64,000 nucleotides of DNA from assembly GCF_003205295.1 (NCBI RefSeq), contig NZ_QJRP01000023.1, positions 1-64,000 on the forward strand, given 5' to 3'. Numbering within the stretch: position 1 is the stretch's first letter; every line of letters begins with the position of its first letter. The notes under the pieces were generated by a model. That model ran no database searches, had not been told where the DNA came from, and saw only the letters and a list, made by a program, of their open reading frames with translations. A program made the position numbers and the translations under genes. This document shows, in pieces, positions 59,501 to 64,000 of this stretch. The stretch is from Pseudomonas mosselii (lineage in GTDB: Bacteria > Pseudomonadota > Gammaproteobacteria > Pseudomonadales > Pseudomonadaceae).

Positions 59501-59977
59501 ATCCGAAACGATATGGTGCACGACCAGCACCAGGACGCACTCATCTTCATTCAAGATGAACTGAGCACAACGCAACAGCACACCCTGCTGCAAATCGAAG
59601 GGCTTGCCGACTTCACGCCTTATCGCCGCGTACAACCTGCGCCAACGCTCCGAGCGCCGGTACATTGAGAGATCTTCGACGATAAGAGGAGCGGTACAAT
59701 CCGATGCAGCGTATTGCCAAATTTCGCCATCACGCTCGACAAAACAGGCACGTAGAGACTCATTGGATAACAGCAAGTTCTTCAGCGCCGACGCCAGTGC
59801 ATCGGCATTCACGGCAGCTTTTACTTGCACGACAATAGGCGAGTTGTATGCTGCCTCTTCAGGCGCCTGCTGCTCCCTCAGCCAGAGAGATTCCTGCAGA
59901 TGCGAAACGCGAAAAATATCGCCAGACGAAACAGACTGACTGCTACCTGGGTTCATCCTTGAACTAACTGATTCCAT
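50522..59977 (-). CDS. Bithiazole-type NRPS, C-A(beta-Ala)-PCP-Cy-A(Cys)-PCP-Cy-Ox-PCP
   Basis: About 3151 residues. C domain: HHIVSDG near 154. A1: YTSGSTGLPKG near 620, code VDIVHSLADK, close to the beta-Ala code of BlmIV. PCP1 near 998. Cy1: FDMLFIDLFS near 1195, the DxxxxD motif of heterocyclisation domains. A2: FTSGTTGVPKG near 1660, code DLYNLSLIWK, the Cys code. PCP2 near 2050. Cy2: DIIIADAWS near 2250. A nitroreductase-like oxidase domain (about 2670-2990: RRSYRSFWGR, YPSAGSSYAVQAYLG) resembles the BlmIII/SagB-type Ox domain. PCP3 (GGTSID) near 3070. There is no A domain between Cy2 and Ox, so A2 must charge PCP3 too. Expected product unit: beta-Ala joined to two cyclised, at least partly oxidised Cys. 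ATG 59977 is chosen; TTG 60019 and ATG 59956 are alternatives. Confidence 0.95.
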   Translation of the reverse strand: MESVSSRMNPGSSQSVSSGDIFRVSHLQESLWLREQQAPEEAAYNSPIVVQVKAAVNADALASALKNLLLSNESLRACFVERDGEIWQYAASDCTAPLIVEDLSMYRRSERWRRLYAAIRREVGKPFDLQQGVLLRCAQFILNEDECVLVLVVHHIVSDGWSQGILLAELIRHYQQRAVPVQAKASFFEYAHTRRLALDSQPLFKASHDYWHDFIEKRKCAAFPSDRVPATDQPSVGRKQFFSLAPASALQLRGLCASSGTSPFTVFLAVLGLLVEENQAGEGNWCIPVTVGYREDARWFDVVGCFVDHVLVRPVADTALPFSSYLRHVHSSWQTAFAHRDYPFDRLRMEAFEKGHLLAPSVVFVYQNQAPVAALDSVELIPLALPEAPAKFDMTFMVAEQADTFAVSLEYNSTLYDEATVERLGACFIHLCERLLGTPDQPVVELQRASVKRPSIAAGERRAWPVSSFAQIFDATVRLQPEKEAIRAGSTAIRYGELKQRVDALVTQMRHLEGQGVRVGVHLNRSIELVVSVLAILSEGHCYVPLPPTCPDARLALQIADSAPALILTDCRGLERLDKVAPGSSALDVNLRGALEPWHAPSSRRHGPDAPAYLIYTSGSTGLPKGAYGLADAVLNRLHWQWSSAPYEPDDRVVLRSPPMFVDSIIEMLAPILGGACAVVAPEESLGDPRQFWQLLAVEQITHLTVVPSYLQTLLDTQVSRSDLALKRVHCSGEALPESTVLAFGKLLPGVSLVNLYGSTEVTADATWHVVGSGKLSAGMPISNTALCIIDSQGNVLPRGTPGEIAVGGSAIGGGYHAAPTLTAERFWPAPGGGRIFRSGDYGFMDEVGVCHYLGRLDMQIKVRGMRTSVLEIEAAMRELQGLRDICVIIDESDPGRLTAFCSVDTALSKSRLNEHARTLLPAHAIPNLWLNVADLPRTDSGKVVRDGRVLRALALPVDDASGSHAEISVLEREVMATWTQVLGGVRLSLDDHFDQVGGHSLLAIRLVDTLNLRFGCSLRLAEFFAAPTVRDTAAFIAGHAFAGSARHELMAVDLKSRYEPFPLLLMQQAYRIGHDVVGQQQMSTICAFSMDYDALSLPDFAQAFNDCITRHDMLRAVLVGEDAQRILGEVPIYQIETLDLSQLAAPDVALKLEQYRDEFSSTRFEPGQWPSFRVAAASLGGERYRLFFAFDMLFIDLFSARLLMRELEASYQREDVQLPQIGLSFRDYVVASQSAQQGLAFERAKAYWFERMDSLGKTPQLPVSRYRSNHEASLRFNRRGMRLSRVQWQSLQARARQSQVSVTSVLLGAYASAIETWSANESFSLILTLFDRQLLHPDIDKVVGDFTSSLLFNCEPCANEVASGTFARVQSQLREVLEHRAFGGVQVQRELTRRNGGERIALPIVFTSALGLPEASSLKTSRLSGQLVHSVTQTSNVWIDCQIEEADGELIVNWDAVDEAFQDGVVESMFAYYRRLLSALATQDEAWERGLRTRVEDARLPLPCWEVPRRTLPEQVIKTATRYPDHVAVIAADQTLTYARLLDLALRLRATLDAAGMQPGGRVGLLLDKGWEAVVAMLAINLGGCAYVPIDRAWPQARRDAVISAARLSLLITHPGASESLPDGCSGVVLGSAAFEISPSQRPVEALPDGIAYIIFTSGTTGVPKGVVIEHGAVLNTIESVNQLFGVTAHDRVLCVSSLCFDLSVYDIWGPLFVGGACVMLSSQESARPWRWPEIICKHNVTVWNSVPALMELLVDNCKGRGDSLASLRLALLSGDWIALTLHARLSQIVPDMQLVSLGGATEASIWSIYFPIEAVDPQWPSIPYGRALPGQNMYVLDVLLQPCPVWVAGEIYISGVGLARGYWESPEKTAAQFIRHPITGDRLYRTGDIGCYLQDGNIRFMGRRDGQVKLNGLRIELGEVEGVLQGHPMVKSAVAILNQARQLNVYVVLAAGVDLSDEAKIRRSLQDHAQAHLPGYMVPAAIQVLTALPMGANGKVDRALLQNESLPEDSFERERGSSDVVVESVVAELWQVMLAVMHPQKQENFFSSGGDSLIATRFVAKLNSIFNLDLTARTIYDHPTLQEIAEYVERCRDASGGAVEPLPMAIAAEAAEQFESFPLTDIQRSYHVGRRDDMTLGAVVAHSFIEIDYRGLELARFEEAVNCIIERHGMLRCVLQAGEQRILERVPRYHIVVDDVRDEPLHCQAQKLEATRRRLSLAANDPAIWPLFSITATRHANDVVRVHISLDIIIADAWSTNLIARDLLAFYREDGNTLPVLAFSFRDYVKYMASLRQSPHYARMRGYWQERLDSLPPPPALPVRGGSDESAAARFTRYTQVIESPQWERLKMRSLECGATPSSMLLTVFGRVLRLACDNASFLINVTHFNRPPIHPDINDIVGDFASTFLLEYRCNDGEALDAAIGALCRQILSDLDHSQYSGVQVLQDLSRRRGRVALAPVVFTSALVLPVNSGASLTLENVQGDVVYALTQTPQVWLDHQVYQEHGNLLLAWDVRDDVLDQHLVQSLFNLYVAALERLSDDPKAWHAFELEAPAPLIADCRDHMARIRAGQEPFDALLGRLQAHPRVAEAWRQAVGQGHGLTVGVRLAPTALELWANRAADMPASSLSWVERLEQKRQRMIDSRSTAINCTLPERDDASRAQVLSRRSYRSFWGRAMPDAAILEWVESAYTRPATVRVSRSIEPADILMWVASLAAVDSDSMLFPKYPYPSAGSSYAVQAYLGVAEGYGFAAGWYVLDPIARSLTRCLAHEIGSALPDEGIHLVLAAELERIALLYGDEAEAFAQLEAGAMLAVLDQAARQRGLCMQECVNDGALAIPGLKPLAGAALLAEDMPGHLCTQMPLSVGTRIYRREGAHLKMICHERGALLTEQLLCGPNPVLDGLVGGSSEWLLELYVEAKVADAQQQRLARLAIGRHAQNLMMQAPQRDFGMCMLGFTPSGMANLGSDGVRCAVLAGALDPRQQRIPQGDASADAELASVLLSEYVAEHLAHVPAAINVENGERPTLIQAADDSDIKAATEPMDLVDRAIRMIWCDVLRVPQVSLESNFFRIGGTSIDALGILARLYELYFIELRLHDVMAEPTVGAMTRLVRSNSRWVETIYEVQAMIDELNATSDHPQAVTDIEAPVMRR

Positions 59978-60026
59978 TACAGTCGCTTCGCCACTCAAAA
60001 AATAATGAACCCACAACAACAGGCAA

Positions 60027-60059
60027 TGCCTGAGCGCTCCATCGAGCGCCTGTCAGGCA
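60027..60059. repeat. Stem-loop between VOC and NRPS genes
   Basis: TGCCTGAGCGCTC pairs with GAGCGC-TCAGGCA around a 4-base loop, with a 3-base bulge. On the minus strand it lies just after the VOC stop and is followed within 25 bases by ATTATTTTTT. It may be a weak terminator or processing site that lowers NRPS relative to VOC transcript. Function is inferred. Confidence 0.5.
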
Positions 60060-60062
60060 GGC

Positions 60063-60440
60063 TCAGTCGTGCGGCTGCTCGTCGTCAAGAGACTCGCCAA
60101 ACTTGAGAAGATTGCCATCGGGATCCAGAACATAAAGCTCGGCAGTACCCCATGCAGTGCGCGTGACCTCCTGAAGGTCCGGCAACACCTCCTTCAACGC
60201 CTCGTGAATCGCCCCGATATCTGACACCCTTATATAGCAGGAAGTGGTTTCAGCGACACGTTTGTCTTCACACTTCCAAAAATGCAGCTCCACCTCGCCC
60301 CAGGCAGCCATACCATAAGAAAAGTCTTCAAGATGACGCCCCTTGAAGCCCAGAGAACGGTAGAAATCAATCGTTCTCGCAATATCGCTGGACGCCAGCA
60401 TCGGAACGGCTTTTAGAAGAACTTCCTTAACGGCTGCCAT
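60063..60440 (-). CDS. Bleomycin-resistance-type VOC protein (drug-binding, self-resistance)
   Basis: 125 residues, the size of Sh-Ble/BlmA proteins. The N-terminus AVPMLASSDIARTIDFYRSL matches the AVPVL..RDV..A.EF opening of Sh-Ble, and the C-terminus ELYVLDPDGNLLKFGE matches its FALRDPAGNCVHF end. These dimers bind metal-free or copper bleomycin and so protect the producer. ATG 60440 has a perfect AGGAGG 4 bases upstream. The gene is first in line before the beta-Ala/Cys synthetase, 85 bases away. VOC proteins also include glyoxalases and fosfomycin enzymes, but the short form and the context of a bleomycin-like assembly line favour drug sequestration. Actual binding is inferred. Confidence 0.85.
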   Translation of the reverse strand: MAAVKEVLLKAVPMLASSDIARTIDFYRSLGFKGRHLEDFSYGMAAWGEVELHFWKCEDKRVAETTSCYIRVSDIGAIHEALKEVLPDLQEVTRTAWGTAELYVLDPDGNLLKFGESLDDEQPHD

Positions 60441-60713
60441 AGTACCTCCTGAGAAAATTCACTGACGCCTTCATTAGGATTGCCCATAAAAGCGGGCATC
60501 ACAACAGGAGCAAATTGATCACCAAACGCCTTGGAAAAACAAGACATCAAAGCGTTCACCCAGCAATTAGCGAACATCAGAATGCCAGCACGAGATACCA
60601 TGGCACGCACCATGCAGAGCACTGGACGTGCGAAGTACTGATAGAGAGGAGGCCAATGGGCCTTTAGAGTGAGTTGCCATGTACACTCCCTGTAACATAT
60701 AGCGTTGAGCCCA

Positions 60714-60741
60714 ATAATACGCACACATTCAAGAAAATCAA
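60714..60741 (-). promoter_or_regulatory. Probable sigma-70 promoter for the VOC/NRPS operon
   Basis: On the minus strand TTGATT and TATTAT are 16 bases apart. The predicted transcript starts about 267 bases before the VOC ATG. It is the best -35/-10 pair I see upstream of the operon; no Fur box overlaps it. Unproven. Confidence 0.4.
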
Positions 60742-60977
60742 TATGCTCGCCAAAAAACCTTCAGCCGCATTTCGTGCTGAGTGAGGGCCCTGCTGCCGAC
60801 CTAGCCTCTAACCTGCCCTCCCTAGACACTTCAGCCCCCGGATCTAGCGTCCTGGAGACGTGTTTCTGATTGATGACAAATTGAACGTCGCTACCGAAAA
60901 GACCAGTCGACCGAAGACATTCACAGGAACTCCTCCTACACTGGCTTTTCGTGCGCTCCACGCCCGATCATTCAAAA

Positions 60978-60996
60978 TACAATGATAATCATTGTC
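60978..60996 (+). promoter_or_regulatory. Fur box
   Basis: The 19 bases TACAATGATAATCATTGTC match the Fur consensus GATAATGATAATCATTATC at 16 positions, with a perfect ATGATAATCAT palindromic core. It lies 52 bases before the acetyltransferase ATG, so that gene should be repressed in iron-replete cells. An effect on the divergent VOC/NRPS promoter 240 bases away is possible but not evident. Confidence 0.85.
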
Positions 60997-61048
60997 ATTT
61001 GACCATTATTAAGTACCACACCTTGCCCATTCAAGAGTGAGATCAACG

Positions 61049-62080
61049 ATGGCTGAAGAGTCACCAATTGTTCCAATTAATCAAATAGGCCGATTTAGCA
61101 TTAAACGCCTAGGTGAATTGCTGGCGCTGACACACAACAAAGAAACAATATTGACTGCCAGGATTGAAAGTATCGACGACGTATTCGGCGGAAGCGTATT
61201 ATGGCTGGACTCGCCTACAAGAGACGAAGCGCTGGTGGCGCTTGTCCACCTTCTGGCCACACTTGCCTCCGACGACCATATTTTTTTACAGAGTGACTAT
61301 TTATGCAACGATCTGGCCGACAGCGCTTTACAGGTTAAAGCGATCGGCCACGCTTCATTTCGCTGCCTCTTCTCCAAGGCCGATGTCCTCCAACCACACC
61401 CTCGAAATCATCACCCTGCCACCGACAGTGTTTCCGCCCGGCTTGACCGACCGGCCAAGCCTAGAGGCGAGCTCTACTATCGTTCAACGCCAATATTGCA
61501 GGAGGCTTTGAGTTTTAGAAGCCTGTGCATTGATAGCGATCTTGAGCTTTTCAATAAATGGCAAAACGATCCCAGAGTTTCGCATCACTGGCAAGAAAAG
61601 GGCGACCTTGATCACCACCACAAATACTTAAGCCAGATTGATGATGATCCTCATATATACTCAATGATCGCCTGTTTCGAGCGCGAGCCTTTCGCCTACC
61701 TTGAGGCCTATTGGGCAAAGGAGGACCGCATCGCGCCCTTTTGCGATGCCCAGGATCATGATCGCGGGTTTCACCTGCTTGTCGGTGAAAAGCGTTTTTT
61801 AGGACGCCAGCGAACAGACATGCTGCTCTCATCAATCGTCCACTACTTATTTCTCGATGACGCCAGAACTCATCGGGTCGTGGTTGAACCCCGGTCAGAT
61901 AATGCAAAAATGATTGCATTACTTCAACGCCACGGATTCGTACTGGAGAAATACTTTAACTTCCCGCACAAGGAAGCTGCATTAATGACGATCACACGCG
62001 AGGCTTTTTTCAATCAAAATGATTTATACAACGCTCATCCAATGCTTTCAATCGGTGTCAAATCGGAGATGAACAGTCGC
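61049..62080 (+). CDS. Siderophore acetyltransferase, IucB/AlcB/MbtK type (GNAT)
   Basis: About 344 residues. The C-terminal half (about 155-330) is the AlcB/IucB-type acyltransferase domain: FNKWQNDPRV, FAYLEAYWAKEDRI, GFHLLVGEKRFLG and VVVEPRSDNAKM, with ending HGFVLEKYFNFPHKEA. These enzymes acetylate N-hydroxy-lysine, N-hydroxy-ornithine or similar, giving hydroxamates. The N-terminal 150 residues are a more variable domain, as in IucB. ATG 61049 is preferred over GTG 61037. A Fur box lies just upstream. Together with the PvdA-like hydroxylase at 9886 it would complete a hydroxamate unit; the pairing is inferred. The TAG stop (62081-62083) abuts an inserted MITE-like element. Confidence 0.9.
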
Positions 62081-62083
62081 TAG

Positions 62084-62241
62084 TGCCCTGTCTCCGAAAT
62101 ACGTTCTCTTTTGACGAGTGGCCTGGGTGTTCGGCCAAGGCGCCGCGACGAGTCATAGCAGGGCTATGGCGAGGAGTGGCAACGCTGGCCGGGCGCCCAG
62201 GACACCGTCAAAAGTGAACAGCTTATTTCCGAGACAGGACA
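62084..62241. mobile_element. MITE-like palindromic element, 158 bp
   Basis: The 18-bp ends TGCCCTGTCTCCGAAATA and (inverted) TGTCCTGTCTCGGAAATA match at 16 positions. The complementarity continues inward (CTTTTGACG/CGTCAAAAG, then CCTGGGTGTTCGGCCA against an inverted near-copy), so almost the whole element can fold on itself. Flanks CTAG and CCAG look like a decayed 4-bp target duplication as left by IS5-type transposases. It encodes nothing and sits right at the stop codon of the acetyltransferase, where it may also serve as a terminator. Confidence 0.75.
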
Positions 62242-62294
62242 CCAGGTAAGCCCCGAACAAGTGCCCCCGAGCCCGAAACAGCCAACGTTTCGAC

Positions 62295-62394
62295 GGCGCA
62301 GCACGAACTGCTCCATCTCTGTCAGGAAGTGCTCACGGCGTGTCTGCTTGCACTTACCGGCATACTCGAAATCGGAGAAGCTCATCTGACTCAC
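62295..62394 (-). pseudogene. Truncated IS5-family transposase N-terminus
   Basis: The minus-strand frame begins MSQMSFSDFEYAGKC and continues KQTRREHFLTEMEQ, the N-terminus of Pseudomonas IS5-family transposases (normally about 300 residues or more). After about 31 residues the similarity stops and the frame runs into unrelated sequence, so only the first tenth of the gene is left. It is evidence of past IS activity at the cluster border. Confidence 0.7.
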
Positions 62395-62648
62395 GGGCAG
62401 GGCTTGTGGGGTTGGCTGAGCGAACGGCCATTTGAGCGCAGGTCAGGTGGCCTGTGCTGACTTGATCGGAGAATCCCAAAGCAGTTCAACAGCTGAATCG
62501 GGATCCAATCATGACAGGTGGGGCCAGTCGTCGCCGTCCATCGCCACACGAGTACTTCATCACCCTTGGATATGCCAATGGACACAGCGGTTACAGCCGA
62601 TGTTCCGCTGCCTGTGCAAGCGAATCAGGAAAAAACACTTGCCGATTC

Positions 62649-62673
62649 AAACTACGACCAATAAAGTCGTAGT
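62649..62673. promoter_or_regulatory. Perfect 9-bp inverted repeat upstream of the oxidoreductase gene
   Basis: AACTACGAC, a 7-base spacer (CAATAAA), and GTCGTAGTT form a perfect dyad about 62 bases before the ATG at 62735. It could be a regulator-binding site or a short hairpin; there is no T-tract that would make it a clear terminator. Confidence 0.45.
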
Positions 62674-62734
62674 TATTCGACAGGCAGTGAACGCCTCATC
62701 GAAGACCCTTTTCCTATCCTTGCGGAGCACCCAC

Positions 62735-63937
62735 ATGACCTCTCGTATCCTGATCATCGGTGCCGGCTTTGCCGGTGTCTGGAGCGCCCTGAGCGCCGCT
62801 CGCCTGCTCGACCAGGCCCCGCGCGGCGACGTGCGCATCAGCGTGCTGGCCCCGCAGCCGCAACTGCGCATCCGCCCTCGCTTCTACGAAGCCGACGTCC
62901 ACACTTTGCAGGCACCGCTGGAGGCGCTGTTCGACGTGGTGGGCGTGGAGTTCATCCATGGCACCGCCGACAGCATCGACAGCGCCGCCCGCCAGGTCGG
63001 CTACCGCGATGCCGATGGCCAGCCGCAGCAGCTCGCCTATGACCGCCTGATCCTCGCCGCCGGCAGCCAGGTGGCCCGCCCTGCCGTGCCGGGCCTGGCC
63101 GAGCACAGCTTCGATGTCGACCAGATGGAATCGGCCGTGCGCCTTGAACAGCACCTGCACGGCCTGGCCAGCCTGCCCGCCTCGCCGGCGCGCAACACCG
63201 TGGTGGTCTGCGGCGGCGGCTTCACCGGCATCGAGACCGCCACCGAGATGTCGCCGCGCCTGCGCGCCATCCTCGGTGAAGGCCATGCCCGCGTGGTGCT
63301 GATCGACCGTGGCACCAGCGTCGGCGCCGCCCTCGGCGCCGGGATCACCCCGGCCATCGTCGCCGCCAGCGAGCAGGCGGGCGTCGAATGGCTGACCGGA
63401 ACCTCGGTGGTGGCGGTGGATGCCGGCGGCGTCACTCTGGACAACGGCGAGTACATCGCCAGCAAGACCGTGATCTGGACCGCCGGCGTCAAGGCCAGCC
63501 CGTTGACCGCGCAGGTGGCCGGCGAGCGTGACGGCTTCGGTCGGCTGCGGGTCGACGACCACCTCAAGGTGATCGGCCAATCGCACATCTACGCCACCGG
63601 CGACGTGGCCTGGGCCGCGGTGGACGAGCTGGGCAACCACGCCCTGATGACCTGCCAGCACGCCATCCCCATGGGCCGCCACAGCGGCAACAACGCCATG
63701 GCCGACCTGCTGGGCGTGGCGCCGGTGGCGTACCGCCAGCCCAAGTACGTCACCTGCCTGGACCTGGGCGACTGGGGCGCGGCCTACAGTGAAGGCTGGA
63801 CCCGCGAGCTGAAGCTGCAGGGCCAGGAAGGCAAGGACCTCAAGCGCCAGATCAACTCGGTATGGATCTACCCGCCGGCCGCTGATCGCGCCTTGGCCCT
63901 GGCGGCAGCCGACCCGCTGATTCCGATCGTCGAGTGA
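62735..63937 (+). CDS. NAD(P)/FAD-dependent oxidoreductase, NDH-2-like
   Basis: 400 residues. The FAD motif IIGAGFAGVWSAL is at residues 5-17, the second dinucleotide fold VVVCGGGFTGIETA is near 155, and the FAD-closing motif IYATGDVA is near 290. These and the overall length fit type II NADH dehydrogenase-like flavoproteins (pyridine nucleotide-disulfide oxidoreductase superfamily). ATG 62735 lies 7 bases after GGAG; the open frame upstream to 62432 has no ribosome site. Codon use is strongly GC-biased at third positions, unlike the biosynthetic genes to its left, so I place it in the core chromosome. No link to the cluster is evident. Confidence 0.9.
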   Translation: MTSRILIIGAGFAGVWSALSAARLLDQAPRGDVRISVLAPQPQLRIRPRFYEADVHTLQAPLEALFDVVGVEFIHGTADSIDSAARQVGYRDADGQPQQLAYDRLILAAGSQVARPAVPGLAEHSFDVDQMESAVRLEQHLHGLASLPASPARNTVVVCGGGFTGIETATEMSPRLRAILGEGHARVVLIDRGTSVGAALGAGITPAIVAASEQAGVEWLTGTSVVAVDAGGVTLDNGEYIASKTVIWTAGVKASPLTAQVAGERDGFGRLRVDDHLKVIGQSHIYATGDVAWAAVDELGNHALMTCQHAIPMGRHSGNNAMADLLGVAPVAYRQPKYVTCLDLGDWGAAYSEGWTRELKLQGQEGKDLKRQINSVWIYPPAADRALALAAADPLIPIVE

Positions 63938-63946
63938 ACGAAAACA

Positions 63947-63979
63947 ACAGGCCCGTCCCGGAAGTGACGGGCCTGTTTG
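63947..63979 (+). terminator. Rho-independent terminator after the oxidoreductase gene
   Basis: An 11-bp perfect stem (ACAGGCCCGTC/GACGGGCCTGT) with an 8-base loop starts 9 bases after the stop codon and is followed by TT. The A-run before the stem lets it work for the opposite strand as well. Confidence 0.8.
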
Positions 63980-64000
63980 CATACGTCATTACATTGAACG

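Larger units (their letters stand above)
60441..61048. other. Divergent control region between VOC/NRPS operon and acetyltransferase
   Basis: About 608 bases that are more AT-rich than the genes. It holds a sigma-70-like promoter on the minus strand (60714-60741) and a Fur box facing the acetyltransferase (60978-60996). The 5' leader of the minus-strand operon would be about 270 bases. Short frames within it lack ribosome sites and I do not accept them as genes. Confidence 0.6.
62242..62734. other. Cluster border region with IS remnant and palindrome
   Basis: About 490 bases between the MITE-like element and the oxidoreductase gene. It holds the IS5-type remnant (62295-62394) and a palindrome (62649-62673). 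The rest (about 62400-62640) has no gene I can support; short frames there lack ribosome sites and recognisable families. It looks like scarred sequence between accessory and core DNA. Confidence 0.6.

Noticed and set aside
60413..60724. A 103-codon minus-strand frame overlapping the start of the VOC gene, with a hydrophobic middle part
   Set aside because: It starts at a GTG inside the predicted promoter, its internal ATGs lack ribosome sites, its last codons run into the VOC gene, and I recognise no family.
62391..62735. Short frames on both strands in the border region, including an N-terminal extension of the oxidoreductase to 62432
   Set aside because: The extension has no ribosome site and no homology to the family, whose FAD motif begins a few residues after the ATG at 62735.
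1..64000. tRNA or rRNA genes, CRISPR arrays, glycosyltransferase or sugar genes, and a cis thioesterase domain
   Set aside because: Looked for and not seen. Their absence matters because bleomycins are glycosylated, but the cluster continues beyond the left edge.

Overview
The window is about 60 kb of a large mixed NRPS/PKS locus followed by a short stretch of ordinary chromosome. PvdA-, PvdE- and SyrP-like proteins, Pseudomonas-type dual E/C condensation domains, an IS5-type remnant and the GC-rich NAD(P)/FAD oxidoreductase at the right end all suggest a Pseudomonas, probably of the putida group. The host call is an inference from gene style. No ribosomal or other phylogenetic marker is present.

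Layout. Almost everything is on the minus strand, so the locus reads right to left. (1) 60440-46681: a bleomycin-resistance-type VOC protein; a 3151-aa C-A(beta-Ala)-PCP-Cy-A(Cys)-PCP-Cy-Ox-PCP synthetase; an MbtH-like protein; a methyltransferase; a type II thioesterase; an Asp/Asn beta-hydroxylase-family protein; and a TauD/SyrP-type dioxygenase. (2) 46614-27545: A(Asn)-PCP-C-A(His-like)-PCP; TubC-C-A(Ala-like)-PCP; an AT-less KS-KR-ACP PKS; a free-standing TubC-C protein; a second TauD/SyrP-type dioxygenase; a module with a degenerate C domain (C*-A-PCP); and an FAD/NAD(P)-binding protein. (3) 27326-11176: FAAL-ACP-C-A(Ser)-PCP-C; a stand-alone PCP-C; a JmjC/cupin-8 protein on the plus strand; E/C-A(Arg-like)-PCP-C-A(Thr)-PCP; and a DUF5990 protein. 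(4) 11151-1: a PvdA-like N-hydroxylase (plus strand), a PvdQ-like acylase, a PvdE-like ABC exporter, and TubC-C-A(Gly)-PCP-E/C-A... running off the left edge. (5) 60978-64000: a Fur box and an IucB/AlcB-type acetyltransferase, a 158-bp palindromic MITE-like element, an IS5 transposase remnant, and the GC-rich oxidoreductase with its terminator.

How it fits together. Adenylation codes read from the translations (Ser; Asn; His-like; Ala-like; PKS; Thr; beta-Ala; Cys) together with two Cy domains, an oxidase domain, a free PCP-C and an acyl-ligase start reproduce the distinctive BlmVI/V/X/IX/VIII/IV/III logic of bleomycin-type bithiazole peptides. A VOC protein of the bleomycin-binding type heads the operon. 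This core is interleaved with siderophore and lipopeptide parts: a PvdA-type hydroxylase, an IucB-type acetylase under a Fur box, dual E/C modules with Gly and Arg-like A domains, and FAAL plus periplasmic acylase plus PvdE-type exporter. My inference is a hybrid bleomycin-like/hydroxamate metallopeptide, made as an acylated precursor and deacylated during export. The cluster continues past base 1, so sugar genes, a trans-AT and the release step may lie outside the window.
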